The notes below the pieces were generated by a model. That model was not told where the DNA came from. It ran no database searches and was given only the letters and a program-made list of their open reading frames with translations. Made by a program: the position numbers and the translations under genes. A stretch of 64,000 bases of DNA from Korobacter sp963703075 (GTDB lineage: Bacteria > Acidobacteriota > Terriglobia > Terriglobales > Acidobacteriaceae), in contig OY969786.1 of the NCBI GenBank assembly GCA_963703075.1, positions 806,001 to 870,000 of the forward strand. The letters are read 5' to 3'. Of this stretch, positions 1-8,496 are shown one piece after another (the first letter of the stretch is position 1; each line of letters begins with the position of its first letter).

Positions 1-1283
1 CCACCAGCGCGCTGCGCGACGCACGCAATGGCAACGCCTTTCTGCAATGGGTACGGGCCGCCACGGGATGGCAGGTTGAAGTCATCTCCGGACTGGAAGA
101 GGGTCGCCTCATCCACCTCGGGGTGATGGCCGGGAGCCGGATCAAGACATCGCCCATGTTGCTGATCGATCTCGGTGGCGGCAGTTGCGAGCTGACGGTT
201 TCGGTGAAAGAGAACATTGCAAAGATCGTCAGCCTGCCGCTCGGTGCAGTGCGGCTGACGCGCGAGTTCCTGCAGCATGATCCTCCGAAGAAGAAAGAGC
301 TGCGAGAGCTGCGCGCCTTCGTGGCCGAAGAAATCGGGCGCGTGGAAAAAGCGATGTTGCAGGCGAAGGTGAAGCTGACGGTGGCTACGTCGGGCACCCC
401 AGCCGCCCTGTCGGACATGTGGGCGGCTCGGCAGCATAAGCGGACCTCGACCGTGCCACGACCGGGGCTTCTCGAACTCACCCAGGAGTTGAGCCGCATG
501 ACGCTGGCGCAGCGGCGGGCGGTGCCGGGGGTGGGCACGCGGCGGGCGGAGATCATTATCGCCGGGGCGGTGGTGTTCTCGGAGCTGCTGACACGGCTGA
601 AGCTCACCAGCTTCCGTTACCTGCCGCTGGGGCTGCGCGACGGACTACTGGCGCAGATGGCGGCGGAACACGATCAGCGGGCCGACCTGCGCACGCGGCT
701 GGTGGCAGAACGCGAGCGGTCGGTGTACGACGTCGGCACGCACTTCGGAGTCGATCATCGCCACGCGGAACGGGTACGGGACCACGTGGTGCGGCTGTTC
801 CACTCGCTCAAGGCGGTGCATGGCTTGCCGTCACAGTACGAGCAGTGGCTGGCGGCAGCAGCCATGCTGGCCGAGGTAGGGTCGTTCATCAACCGAACGG
901 GACGGCATCGGCACACCTATTACGTGATCGCCAACTCGGAGATCTTCGGCTACACGGTGCAGCAGCGCAGGGTGATTGCCGCGCTCACGCGGTTTGTGGG
1001 GAGCTCGCGTCCGACGCCCCAGAGCCGGGCGGTGCGCCTGCTGGATCCGGAGCACCGGCTGCTGTTGCCGCGGGCAGTGGTGTTGTTGCGGATGGCGCGG
1101 GCACTGGAGCAGGGGCGGCGCGGGGCGGTGAAGGGCGTGCGCACGCGGGTGGAACCACACCGCGTGTTGGTGGCGGTGGACGAGAAGTCGAGCGGCGCGG
1201 AGCTGGAGATCTGGGCGCTGCGCAAAGAGCGGGCTTACTTCCGCGAGGTCTTTGGCAGAGACTTGGTGTGCGCCGAACCGTAG
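1..1283 (+). CDS. ppx: Ppx/GppA exopolyphosphatase, 5' truncated by window edge
   Basis: The protein hydrolyses terminal phosphate from polyphosphate or (p)ppGpp-type substrates (Ppx/GppA family, ASKHA fold). The reading frame is open from base 3, so the true start lies upstream of the window. The first visible residues include TSALRDARNG and EVISGLEEGRLIHLGV, both hallmarks of the family, followed by the phosphate-binding loop LLIDLGGGSCELT. The second half (from about base 690) carries the helical HD-like domain found in longer Ppx proteins. At least 426 residues are present. Its 3' end overlaps the 3' end of the convergent sixA by about 49 bp. With ppk1 and sixA next to it, this is a polyphosphate metabolism cluster. 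An in-frame ATG at 123 lies inside the conserved domain and is not the start. Confidence 0.9.
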   Translation, partial: TSALRDARNGNAFLQWVRAATGWQVEVISGLEEGRLIHLGVMAGSRIKTSPMLLIDLGGGSCELTVSVKENIAKIVSLPLGAVRLTREFLQHDPPKKKELRELRAFVAEEIGRVEKAMLQAKVKLTVATSGTPAALSDMWAARQHKRTSTVPRPGLLELTQELSRMTLAQRRAVPGVGTRRAEIIIAGAVVFSELLTRLKLTSFRYLPLGLRDGLLAQMAAEHDQRADLRTRLVAERERSVYDVGTHFGVDHRHAERVRDHVVRLFHSLKAVHGLPSQYEQWLAAAAMLAEVGSFINRTGRHRHTYYVIANSEIFGYTVQQRRVIAALTRFVGSSRPTPQSRAVRLLDPEHRLLLPRAVVLLRMARALEQGRRGAVKGVRTRVEPHRVLVAVDEKSSGAELEIWALRKERAYFREVFGRDLVCAEP

Positions 1284-1765
1284 AGGGCGCGCGCCAGCTT
1301 CGGAGTCACCATCCAGTTCAGCACGGAACGCTTGGGGCTGAAGTCGACGCGGGCGATGCCGCCCTTCTTCAACTCGATCGAGCGGCGTGAGCCGCCGTTG
1401 GTGACGACCTGGCTGATGAACTCGGTCAGGTTTGGATTGTGGCCTACGACCATAATGGCCTCATGCTTGGCGCTGGCGCGCACCAATTCACGGAAGTCTT
1501 CGAAGGTGGCGGACGGACGGAGCGCGTTGCTGACCTGCAGCTTGCTATCGAAGCCGATTTCGTTGCCGACGAGCGAGGCGGTCTGCATGGCGCGCTTCAG
1601 CGGGCTGGTGATGATCTGGTCGACCTGTACGTCGAGGGCGGCGAGCAGAGCTCCCACATAGCGGCATTGCAACACGCCGTCCTTGTCGAGCGGACGCTTC
1701 TCGTCTTTCACCGGATCGGCGCGCTTCTCTCCTGCATTGGCGTGGCGCAAGAAGTAAATGATCAT
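1235..1765 (-). CDS. sixA: SixA-type histidine phosphatase
   Basis: Phosphohistidine phosphatase of the histidine (RHG) phosphatase superfamily, 176 residues, close to the usual SixA length of about 160. The catalytic motif is LRHANAG near the N-terminus (R7, H8), and the second active-site histidine is in VVGHNPN (about H109). In Enterobacteria SixA removes phosphate from histidine-phosphotransfer domains or PTS proteins; the substrate here is unknown. It starts 5 bp after the ppk1 stop codon, and its likely Shine-Dalgarno, AGGTAG, overlaps that stop, so translation is probably coupled to ppk1. The tail-to-tail overlap with ppx may cause mutual transcriptional interference. The specific gene name is given by family resemblance. 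Confidence 0.85.
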   Translation of the reverse strand: MIIYFLRHANAGEKRADPVKDEKRPLDKDGVLQCRYVGALLAALDVQVDQIITSPLKRAMQTASLVGNEIGFDSKLQVSNALRPSATFEDFRELVRASAKHEAIMVVGHNPNLTEFISQVVTNGGSRRSIELKKGGIARVDFSPKRSVLNWMVTPKLARALYGSAHTKSLPKTSRK

Positions 1766-1770
1766 AAGAG

Positions 1771-3912
1771 CTACCTGGCTCGGGCACGAGTGCGGGTACG
1801 GCGCACGGTCTTGTGTTCGGGTTCAGAGGGAATGGCGTCGAGGCTCTTCTTGCCTTCGGCGACGGCGATAAGAAAGTCCTGCGCGGAAAATGGCGTCACA
1901 GTGCGCCCACGCGGATGGTGCAGAGCGTAGCTGCCGTCGGCATGGAGGACGCGCGCTTTGGCGGTGTCGGCGAGGTAGGGCGCGAGAATTTCGTGGCGGA
2001 TGCGGTCCTTCAGCATGGTGTCGCGGATGGGAAACAGGGTTTCCACGCGCTCATAAAGATTACGCGGCATCCAATCGGCGCTGCCGAGATAGATTTCGGG
2101 GTTCTCACCATTTTCGAAGTAGAAGATGCGGCTGTGCTCGAGAAAGCGACCGACGATGCTGCGCACGCGAATGTTGTCGCTGAGGCCGCGAACCCCGGGA
2201 CGGAGGGTGCAGATGCCGCGCACGATGAGATCGATTTGTACGCCGGCGCGTGACGCCTCGTAGAGCTCCTGGATCACGTCCTTATCGAGCAGGGAATTCA
2301 TCTTGGCGATGATGCGCGCGGGCTTGCGATCGCGAGCTAAGTCGGCTTCGCGGCGAATCAGGCCGGCAATGCGCTCGGCCATTTCGAGCGGCGCCACGAG
2401 TAATGGGTCGTAGCTCGCCTGTTCCGAATAAGCAGTGAGGAAATTGAAGACGCGATGCACGGCGGTAGTGATTTCTTCGTTGGCCGTCATCAGGCTCATA
2501 TCGGTGTAGAACTGCGCGGTGATGGGATTGTAGTTGCCGGTGCCCAGATGCGCATAACGGCGGATCACACCATCGGTATCCTTGCGAGCGACCAGCGCGA
2601 GCTTGCAATGGGTCTTCAATCCTACGAGGCCGTGGAAGACCTGCACCCCGGCATCTTCGAGGGTGCGCGCCCAGCGAATGTTGGAAGCTTCGTCGAAGCG
2701 CGCCTTCACTTCGATGACGGTGGTGACTTCTTTACTGGCGGCGGCGTCGACCAGGGCGTCGATGATCGGCGATTTTTCGTTGGTGCGATACAGCGTCTGC
2801 TTGATCGAGAGGACGCGAGGGTCTTCGGCGGCGGCCTCGATGAAGGACACCACCGGGGTGTAGGAATCGAAGGGGTGATGGAGGAGAACGTCTTTCTGGC
2901 GGATGGCCTCGAAGACGTCGTTGGTGCCTTTCGGCAGCGCCCACTCGCGGGCGACGAACGGCCTGAACTTCAGGTCCGGACGATCTGTCTCGGTGTACAG
3001 ATGCGAGAGCCGTGACAGGTTGACGGGACCATGGGCGCGGAAGACCTGCCACTCTTCGAGCTCGAAGATTTCGCGCAGGCGGCTGGTGATTTCGACCCCG
3101 GCATCGGCTTCGATCTCGAGGCGCACGGCATCGCCACGACGGCGGTTATGCAGTTCGGTACGCACCGATTCGAGCAGGTTGCGCGATTCTTCTTCCTGCA
3201 CGTAGAGGTTGCTGTTGCGGGTGATACGGAACGATCCCTGGGCGACGATATCGTAGCCGCGATACATGCGGGCGGTGTGCAGCTCGACCAGGTTGGCGAG
3301 GGCAATGTAGTCGTCGGTACCCTGCTGGCTGGGCAGCTTAATGAGGCGCGGCAGGGCGCGGGGCACGGTGACGACGCCCATGTAGGACTCCGAGGCGCGG
3401 CGGCGGCGGCGCAGGAGCAGGGCCTGGCAGAGAGCCTTGTTGATGACGCGCGGAAAAGGATGCGCGGGATCGACGGTGACGGGCGTGAGCAGGGGATCGA
3501 GTTCCTGCAGGCAGTAGTGCTCCACGAATTCGCGGGCATGACTATCGAGTTCGTCGAGCGACAGCACGCGCACGCCATGCTCTGCCAGTTGGGGACGCAG
3601 GCTCTGGTTCCAGCAGCCATATTGCCCGGCGACAAAATCCTGCAAAGCGACGGAAAGACGGTCGAGCTCCAGTTGTGGGGTAAGACCGTCGGGTCCGGCG
3701 TCGGCATAACCGTCTTCAATGCGCTGCAGCAAGCTGGATACGCGGATCTCGAAAAATTCGTCGAGATTGCTGGCGGTGATGGCGAGAAACTTCACCCGTT
3801 CGAGGAGGGGATTGTTCTCGTCCTCCGCTTCTTCAAGCACCCGGGAGTTGAACTGGAGCCAGGAAAGCTCGCGGTTGAAGTAGTTCGTCGATCTAGCGAG
3901 GGATGTGGTCAC
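1771..3912 (-). CDS. ppk: Polyphosphate kinase 1
   Basis: PPK1 polymerises the gamma phosphate of ATP into long-chain inorganic polyphosphate at the membrane. The length of 713 residues is typical. Order of domains: N domain (YFNRELSWLQFN near residue 11), head domain, then two phospholipase-D-like catalytic domains. The autophosphorylated histidine is visible in GLKTHCKL (H435, the same number as in E. coli), and the second conserved histidine in YAHLGTGNY (about H455). The start is a GTG at 3912. It is the first gene of a ppk-sixA operon and converges with ppx, which degrades its product. No clear PhoB box was found upstream. Confidence 0.96.
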   Translation of the reverse strand: MTTSLARSTNYFNRELSWLQFNSRVLEEAEDENNPLLERVKFLAITASNLDEFFEIRVSSLLQRIEDGYADAGPDGLTPQLELDRLSVALQDFVAGQYGCWNQSLRPQLAEHGVRVLSLDELDSHAREFVEHYCLQELDPLLTPVTVDPAHPFPRVINKALCQALLLRRRRRASESYMGVVTVPRALPRLIKLPSQQGTDDYIALANLVELHTARMYRGYDIVAQGSFRITRNSNLYVQEEESRNLLESVRTELHNRRRGDAVRLEIEADAGVEITSRLREIFELEEWQVFRAHGPVNLSRLSHLYTETDRPDLKFRPFVAREWALPKGTNDVFEAIRQKDVLLHHPFDSYTPVVSFIEAAAEDPRVLSIKQTLYRTNEKSPIIDALVDAAASKEVTTVIEVKARFDEASNIRWARTLEDAGVQVFHGLVGLKTHCKLALVARKDTDGVIRRYAHLGTGNYNPITAQFYTDMSLMTANEEITTAVHRVFNFLTAYSEQASYDPLLVAPLEMAERIAGLIRREADLARDRKPARIIAKMNSLLDKDVIQELYEASRAGVQIDLIVRGICTLRPGVRGLSDNIRVRSIVGRFLEHSRIFYFENGENPEIYLGSADWMPRNLYERVETLFPIRDTMLKDRIRHEILAPYLADTAKARVLHADGSYALHHPRGRTVTPFSAQDFLIAVAEGKKSLDAIPSEPEHKTVRRTRTRARAR

Positions 3913-4440
3913 GGTCGGCGGGATTCTAGACGTAAATTATGACGACAGTGTGAAAAGGTCACAAGCGAGCCGGTGCCGGGATTGGATGTGTAAACAATTT
4001 GCAATTTGGCTCTGACAATCCGATACCCCCTCGCGTCACGGGTGTTTCTTTTCAGAAGTTTGGCTCAGCAATTCCCGGCAAAATATTCAATTCAAAGGAT
4101 TTGCAGGTAAAATATTGAAAACAGAGACCTTATTTCCTGACGTCTTTTTATTCTGTCCCTATCTTCAGGATAGCAAAGAGGAATAGGGAAACCGGACACT
4201 TTGGGGGAATTTCTATCGTCCGCGGGGTCAGCGAGTTGCGCCGCAGGGCGGCATGTTTCGGGACTTGACGAGTTCTCTTGACCAAAATGGAAGAGGGGCT
4301 AAAATGGCACCCCGGCGAGTAAGATCGCCGGGGTGACTCGGCTGAGTTGGTCCGCCAGGGCAGGTGGAGTACCAGATCTCACGCCGAACTTGTAATAGAT
4401 CGGGGGCTGAAGCCCCCTTTTCTATTGAATGTCTACCGCA
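3913..4440. other. Long intergenic region upstream of ppk, relatively AT-rich, with a strong hairpin
   Basis: About 530 bp without a credible gene. The part nearest ppk should hold its promoter; a TAGAAT-like -10 is readable on the minus strand at 3922-3927, but no good -35 accompanies it. The middle (about 4000-4190) is AT-rich for this genome and contains two AAAATATT direct repeats. A perfect hairpin follows at 4308-4335, and a palindrome of the repeat family (GGGGGCT-GA-AGCCCCC) lies at 4402-4417, leading into the array downstream. Confidence 0.6.
4308..4335. other. Perfect 11-bp hairpin
   Basis: CACCCCGGCGA at 4308-4318 pairs perfectly with TCGCCGGGGTG at 4325-4335 across a 6-nt loop. 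There is no T tract on either side, so it is not a textbook intrinsic terminator. It could be part of a small structured RNA or a degenerate mobile repeat; nothing in the sequence decides between these. Confidence 0.5.
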
Positions 4441-4757
4441 GGGGCTAAAGCCCTTCTATCTTCCAGCTCCGTACGGCACGACTGAAGTCGTGCCCTGATA
4501 CAAACTGTGATGCGGAACGCGGCCCTTTCATCTTCCTGCTCCGTACGGCACGACAGAAGTCGTGCCCTGATACAAACTGTGCTGCGGGGCTAAAGCATTT
4601 TTCTCTTCCAAGTGCGTACGGCACGACTGAAGTCTTGCCCTGATACAAACCGTGCCACGGGGCGCAGTCCTTTTAACTTCCTGTTTCGTGCGGCACGACT
4701 GAAGTCGTGCCCTGATACAAACCTGTCTTTCTGCGTCGTGCGCTGGTACAAACCTTC
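4441..4757. repeat. Tandem array of about 72-bp palindromic repeat units
   Basis: Four units in direct orientation. Each contains the near-perfect palindrome GGCACGACTGAAGTCGTGCC (at 4475, 4547, 4620 and 4692; spacing 72, 73, 72 bp) followed by CTGATACAAAC. Degenerate GGGGCTAAAGCCC palindromes lie between them (4441, 4586). Two further copies of the main palindrome occur at 8529 and 8648. The sequence between palindromes is itself conserved, so this is not a CRISPR. No transposase or RAYT gene is adjacent. I associate this repeat type, from memory, with Koribacter-like Acidobacteriota genomes. The last part, up to the end of the following gene, is a degraded partial unit. Confidence 0.85.
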
Positions 4758-4761
4758 CGGG

Positions 4762-5535
4762 TTAGATGCCGGCGTTGCCGCCGTGAATCTTGATACTGCC
4801 GTTGACATTGCTGAGCTCGACGCGCGTGGCGCCGGTGCCGAGCGTAGTGTCGAGATCGGAGTTAACCCAACCTTTATGGATCGGCAGATTGAAGTCGCTG
4901 CTGATGCTGCCGCTCACGGTGCTGGCGCTGAGGTGGGCGTTGGCATCCTTCGGCATGGCGATTTCGACGTGACCGTTAACGCTGGAGAGCTTGACGTGGC
5001 GGGCGTTGGAGGAATCGAGAAGTTCGCTGCTCACGCCGCCGTTGACGGTGGATAGATCAACATTTCCGCCGAGCCCGCGACCGGTGACCGATCCATTCAC
5101 GGACGCGCCTTCAACATCGCCCTTGACGCCATCGATATCAAGCTTGCCGTTGACCAGGTCGATTTTGGAAAGGCGCGCTGCGCGCGGGACGTGGAGTTGA
5201 TACTCGACGCTGGCCGGATTGTTGTTATTTCGCTGGGGATAGTGAGTCTCGATGTGAATGCGGGAATCGGAGGCGTCGACGCGGATTTCCGCTTCTTTCA
5301 GTTTCTCTTCGGCGTCGGCGGTTTTGACGGCGTCGAGTTGGACCTCGTTGCGGTCCCACGCGGTGATCTGTACGGAGCCGTTGATATTGCTGAGCGAGAC
5401 TTCAACGGTGGAGGAGACGGGATACGTCTTATGGAACTCGTCACGATAGGGCGATGCCGCGGCGGGAAGAGCGGCGGCGAGGAGGACGAGCAAGGAAGCT
5501 GAAAGCAGGAACGGTCTGCGGTGTAGCTGATTCAT
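4762..5535 (-). CDS. Secreted DUF4097 / adhesin-like beta-repeat protein
   Basis: Exported protein of 257 residues with an N-terminal signal peptide (a basic MNQLHRRPF start, then a Leu/Ala-rich core ending in AAAS). The mature part consists of short repeated strands built on V(N/S)G(S/K/G/H) motifs (NINGSV, VNGKLD, VNGSVT, VNGGVS, VNGHVE, VSGSIS, VNGSIK), typical of the DUF4097 beta-helix family. The function of this family is not established. The start at 5535 is chosen because GGAGG lies 7-8 nt upstream; an extended frame further upstream has no such support. It is a single gene, with its 3' end abutting the repeat array. Confidence 0.85.
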   Translation of the reverse strand: MNQLHRRPFLLSASLLVLLAAALPAAASPYRDEFHKTYPVSSTVEVSLSNINGSVQITAWDRNEVQLDAVKTADAEEKLKEAEIRVDASDSRIHIETHYPQRNNNNPASVEYQLHVPRAARLSKIDLVNGKLDIDGVKGDVEGASVNGSVTGRGLGGNVDLSTVNGGVSSELLDSSNARHVKLSSVNGHVEIAMPKDANAHLSASTVSGSISSDFNLPIHKGWVNSDLDTTLGTGATRVELSNVNGSIKIHGGNAGI

Positions 5536-5823
5536 GATCTCCCTCCGGAGGCAATAGACGGAGCACACGGGATTCCGTGAGGCTCTTAGGTATACGAAGG
5601 AGATAGAAGGGTGGTTCCGAGGAAAGTTGTCGAAGGGTGGACGAAGGTGTTCGGGAGTGGACAGTTGGTGACGCTGCCCAGCGCTTGTGCGGTGGGTATT
5701 GGCTGGCGCGCCTGCGGCGGGGACGAAAATCCACGTTGACACGAGCGAAAGCGGGGACAAAAGGTAGCTCCGCTGCGAATGCGGATTGTTGTCCGCATTC
5801 TTCGGTCGCCATGACAGTTGCGG

Positions 5824-7869
5824 TTAGTCTTTGAGTTGGAAGCGGATGAGGTGGTAGAAGGCGGCGACGCCGTCGGTCCAATTGATTTTCTTGCCTTCGG
5901 CGTAGGTGCGGCCGTGATAGACGATGGGGACTTCGTAGATGCGCGCCTTCAACTTCGCCAGTTTGACGGTGAGTTCGGTTTCGAAGCTGAAGCGGTCGCT
6001 CTTGAGATTCATGCGATTGAAAAGGTCGCGGGTGAGGACCTTGTAGCAGGCGGTGACGTCGTTGAGAGAGAGGCCGGTGAGCATGTTGCAGGTGATGGAG
6101 AAACAGCGATTGAGGACGAAGCGATAGAACTTAGGGACGCGATGCGGGCCGTTGTGAAATCGGTTGCCGAAAACGGCATCGGCGTGGCCATCGAGAATGG
6201 GCTTGAGCAGGGCAGGATAGTCGGCGGGATCGTATTCCAGGTCGGCGTCCTGCATGAGGACCAGTTCTCCGGTGCAGTGTTCGAGGGCGGTGCGGACGCC
6301 GGCACCTTTTCCCTTGTTCACGTCGTGGAGGACGACTTTGACGCTGACGCCGTCTTTGCCGAAGAGCGAGGGGAGATCCATCTGTTGGAGGAACTCGCGG
6401 GTGCCGTCGGTGGAGAAGTCGTCCACGATGACCATCTCCTTACGCAGGGTTCCGATGGGCTGCCGGGCGACGGCATTGAGCAACTGCATCACGGTGTGAC
6501 GCTCGTTGTAGACAGGGATAATAATGGAGAGAGTGTTGAAAGTGAGGGGATCCGGACCGCGAGCGGGAAGGCTCTCGGGCAGCGAATTGCCAGTGGTGTC
6601 CGGCCGTGTCTGTGAAACCAAAAAGACCCCCAGGATCAAGATGACCGGATCCAGCGGATGCCGGTAGCGCGGATGCGGGAACGTAATATAGTAAACCGCC
6701 GGATAGAAAATCAGAAGGCTGGCAAAGAGCCAGATGCCATGAATGCGGCGACGAATCGCCAGGAATAAACCCCACCATCCGAGAACCGATGTAGCAAGAA
6801 AGAGCGAGTTTTTGGTCTGCTCGAGATACGGGATCTTCGACAGGCGCGGCAGTCCATTCCAGAAATAGATAAAGCGGCGGAAGGTAAGAACCGCGAAACG
6901 TTCCTTGTGCGCCTTGATCCAGGCGACGGTCTGTTTCTGCACGGCGGCGACATAGGCGGCTTCGCCCATCTGCTTATAGCGCTGATACTCGACCACGCTC
7001 TGGGTGGGATGAACGCCTCCGACCCAGATGCCTTCGGCGAAGTCGTTATTGCCGCAATGGAGTTCCACGCCGAAGTTTCCCCGCAACAAAAATGGCTTAT
7101 GGAAAACGCGATCGTTGCGGATGAGCCAGGGCGAGAGCACCGCGATGAAAACGATGGCGCTGACGACGGCCTGCAGGAACCACGTCTTGTGGCGCTTATG
7201 CAGTTGATAGACGAGCCATAGTCCAGAGAACGGCAAGAAGGAGCCCATGGCGGTGTTAGAGAGCGCGGCGAAGCCCCAGATGGCCCCGAAGGCGATCCAG
7301 CTCAAGTAACGGTTGTCGTCTTCCATCTTGAGGGTGATGAGAAGGACGAGGGTGAGCAGGAAGGTGGAGAGGCTGGTTTCCCAGATCCAGCGCACCGCCC
7401 AGTAGGCGATGTAGGGAAGCAGCGTCCAGATCCAGCCGGACCAGACCGCAACGGTTTCGTTGAACATGCGCTGCGCGATGCGATAGACGGTCCAGGCGGT
7501 GAGGGCGGAGAAGAAGCTGTTGAAGGTGAGCAGTGCGAACGAAGCCGCGTGCGTGTAAATGCCGAAAATTTTGAACGCGGCGGCGACGACGTAGGGGTAG
7601 ATGGGAGCAGCCCAGGCGGTGGGACCGGTGTCTCCATAGAAGGGCGAGGAGAAGCCATGGCCGGTGGCGATGGAGTTGGCGATGCGGCCGATCTCCCAGC
7701 CGAAGCTGAAGTTTTCGTCGTTGGCGCGGAAGCGGTAGCTGTGGGCGATCCAGATATAGAGGACGCGGAGGGTGAAGCCGATCACGACCATCCAGAGCGG
7801 CGAGTGGGTCCAGCGGTCGGTTGAGCTGGAGGCGGAGCGCGCGGGATGGGGGACGATGGTTGAACTCAT
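5824..7869 (-). CDS. Fusion of polytopic GT-C-like membrane domain and GT2 polyprenyl-phosphate sugar synthase domain
   Basis: A 681-residue protein with two parts. The first about 420 residues are a polytopic membrane region of the PMT/ArnT (GT-C) type, with a first extracytoplasmic loop containing ANDENFSFGWE. The last about 240 residues are a cytosolic GT2 domain resembling dolichol-phosphate mannose synthase (LSIIIPVYNE, VIVDDFSTDGT, LMQDADLEYDP). A plausible division of labour is that the GT2 part makes a lipid-linked sugar and the membrane part transfers it; this is inference. The start at 7869 (MSSTIV) is preferred because the longer frame upstream runs through a dispersed repeat and is unlikely to be translated. 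It is monocistronic, with no clear partner gene. Confidence 0.85.
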   Translation of the reverse strand: MSSTIVPHPARSASSSTDRWTHSPLWMVVIGFTLRVLYIWIAHSYRFRANDENFSFGWEIGRIANSIATGHGFSSPFYGDTGPTAWAAPIYPYVVAAAFKIFGIYTHAASFALLTFNSFFSALTAWTVYRIAQRMFNETVAVWSGWIWTLLPYIAYWAVRWIWETSLSTFLLTLVLLITLKMEDDNRYLSWIAFGAIWGFAALSNTAMGSFLPFSGLWLVYQLHKRHKTWFLQAVVSAIVFIAVLSPWLIRNDRVFHKPFLLRGNFGVELHCGNNDFAEGIWVGGVHPTQSVVEYQRYKQMGEAAYVAAVQKQTVAWIKAHKERFAVLTFRRFIYFWNGLPRLSKIPYLEQTKNSLFLATSVLGWWGLFLAIRRRIHGIWLFASLLIFYPAVYYITFPHPRYRHPLDPVILILGVFLVSQTRPDTTGNSLPESLPARGPDPLTFNTLSIIIPVYNERHTVMQLLNAVARQPIGTLRKEMVIVDDFSTDGTREFLQQMDLPSLFGKDGVSVKVVLHDVNKGKGAGVRTALEHCTGELVLMQDADLEYDPADYPALLKPILDGHADAVFGNRFHNGPHRVPKFYRFVLNRCFSITCNMLTGLSLNDVTACYKVLTRDLFNRMNLKSDRFSFETELTVKLAKLKARIYEVPIVYHGRTYAEGKKINWTDGVAAFYHLIRFQLKD

Positions 7870-8181
7870 GCGAAAACTGCTTCTTTTGTATCGGAAAGAG
7901 GCAGGGATCAGCAACTCGGGGGTGGAAGCCTCGAGTACAGCAGGTTGCCGCGTCGCTTTGCTCCTCGCAATGACAAGGGAGGGGAATGGGAGAACGGGCT
8001 GTGTCACGGCTGTCCGCGGGGGAGAATCCAAGGTGTGCGGGCGGTCACAGCAGGGGTGTGATGGAAATCACCGACCTCTGGCAGGTTAATCCGTAGTGTG
8101 GGGTTGGGGTTGATAGCACCCCGGAGATTGCAGCGCCGAAGACGCCGAATGACTGGTAGGGGCGCGAGGAGAGAAGCGAAG
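7870..8181. other. Divergent intergenic region between the glycosyltransferase and ferredoxin
   Basis: About 310 bp that must hold the promoters of both divergent genes. It contains one copy of a dispersed repeat (7937-7978), which accounts for the spurious N-terminal extension of the glycosyltransferase frame. I see no RNA gene or operator in the rest. Confidence 0.6.
7937..7978. repeat. Dispersed about 40-bp repeat, copy A
   Basis: A stretch beginning ACAGCAGGTT and ending CAATGACAAGG, related to copies at 12216-12256 and 30158-30202. All three share the pattern ACAGCAGGT, a variable CG-rich centre, then GCTCCTC and ATGACAAG. The short length, intergenic location and imperfect conservation suggest a non-autonomous element rather than a coding remnant. 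Confidence 0.7.
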
Positions 8182-8436
8182 ATGGCACACGTGATTATCG
8201 ACACCTGCGAAAAGGACATGCTCTGCATCGATTCGTGTCCGAGCGACGCGATTCATCCGTTGAAGGATGAAGAGGGTTGGGAGGTGGCGACGCAGGTTTA
8301 TATCAACCCGGAAGAGTGCATGGATTGCGGTGCGTGCATTGCGACCTGCCCGACGAACTCGATTTACCTGGCGGAAGAGGTTCCGGCCGGGAAGGAAGAA
8401 TTCGTGGCGAAGAACGCCGCGTTCTACGGAAAGTAA
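8182..8436 (+). CDS. Seven-iron-type ferredoxin ([3Fe-4S][4Fe-4S])
   Basis: A small electron carrier of 84 residues. Cysteines are at 9, 15, 19, 46, 49, 52 and 56. The second motif, CMDCGACIATCP, is complete, while the first is C-x5-C-x3-CP and lacks the usual CxxC pair. Seven cysteines in this pattern fit one 4Fe-4S cluster (19, 46, 49, 52) and one 3Fe-4S cluster (9, 15, 56), as in 7Fe ferredoxins. The ATG at 8182 is chosen because GAGGAG lies about 10 nt upstream and the protein then starts like other family members; the longer upstream frame has a basic, non-conserved extension. A strong terminator follows. The redox partner is not identified by context. Confidence 0.9.
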   Translation: MAHVIIDTCEKDMLCIDSCPSDAIHPLKDEEGWEVATQVYINPEECMDCGACIATCPTNSIYLAEEVPAGKEEFVAKNAAFYGK

Positions 8437-8465
8437 TCAGGCCTCATTCATGCGTTCATCCCCAG

Positions 8466-8490
8466 CCCGCGATTCGTCGCGGGTTTATTT
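8466..8490 (+). terminator. Intrinsic terminator of the ferredoxin gene
   Basis: CCCGCGA (8466-8472) and TCGCGGG (8477-8483) form a perfect 7-bp stem around a stable TTCG tetraloop, followed directly by TTTATTTG. It lies 30 bp after the ferredoxin stop codon. Confidence 0.9.
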
Positions 8491-8496
8491 GTTGAA

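Noticed and set aside
3935..3955. PhoB box upstream of ppk
   Set aside because: Only one partial half-site (CTGTCGTCAT) is readable; the second 7-bp repeat is missing.
4441..4757. Possible CRISPR array
   Set aside because: The sequence between palindromes is conserved rather than unique, only four units are present, and no cas gene is in the window.
4445..4808. Short minus-strand frames with repeated FVSGHDFSRAVR-type peptides
   Set aside because: They are translations of the palindromic repeat units; the peptide repetition mirrors the DNA repeat and there is no ribosome binding site.
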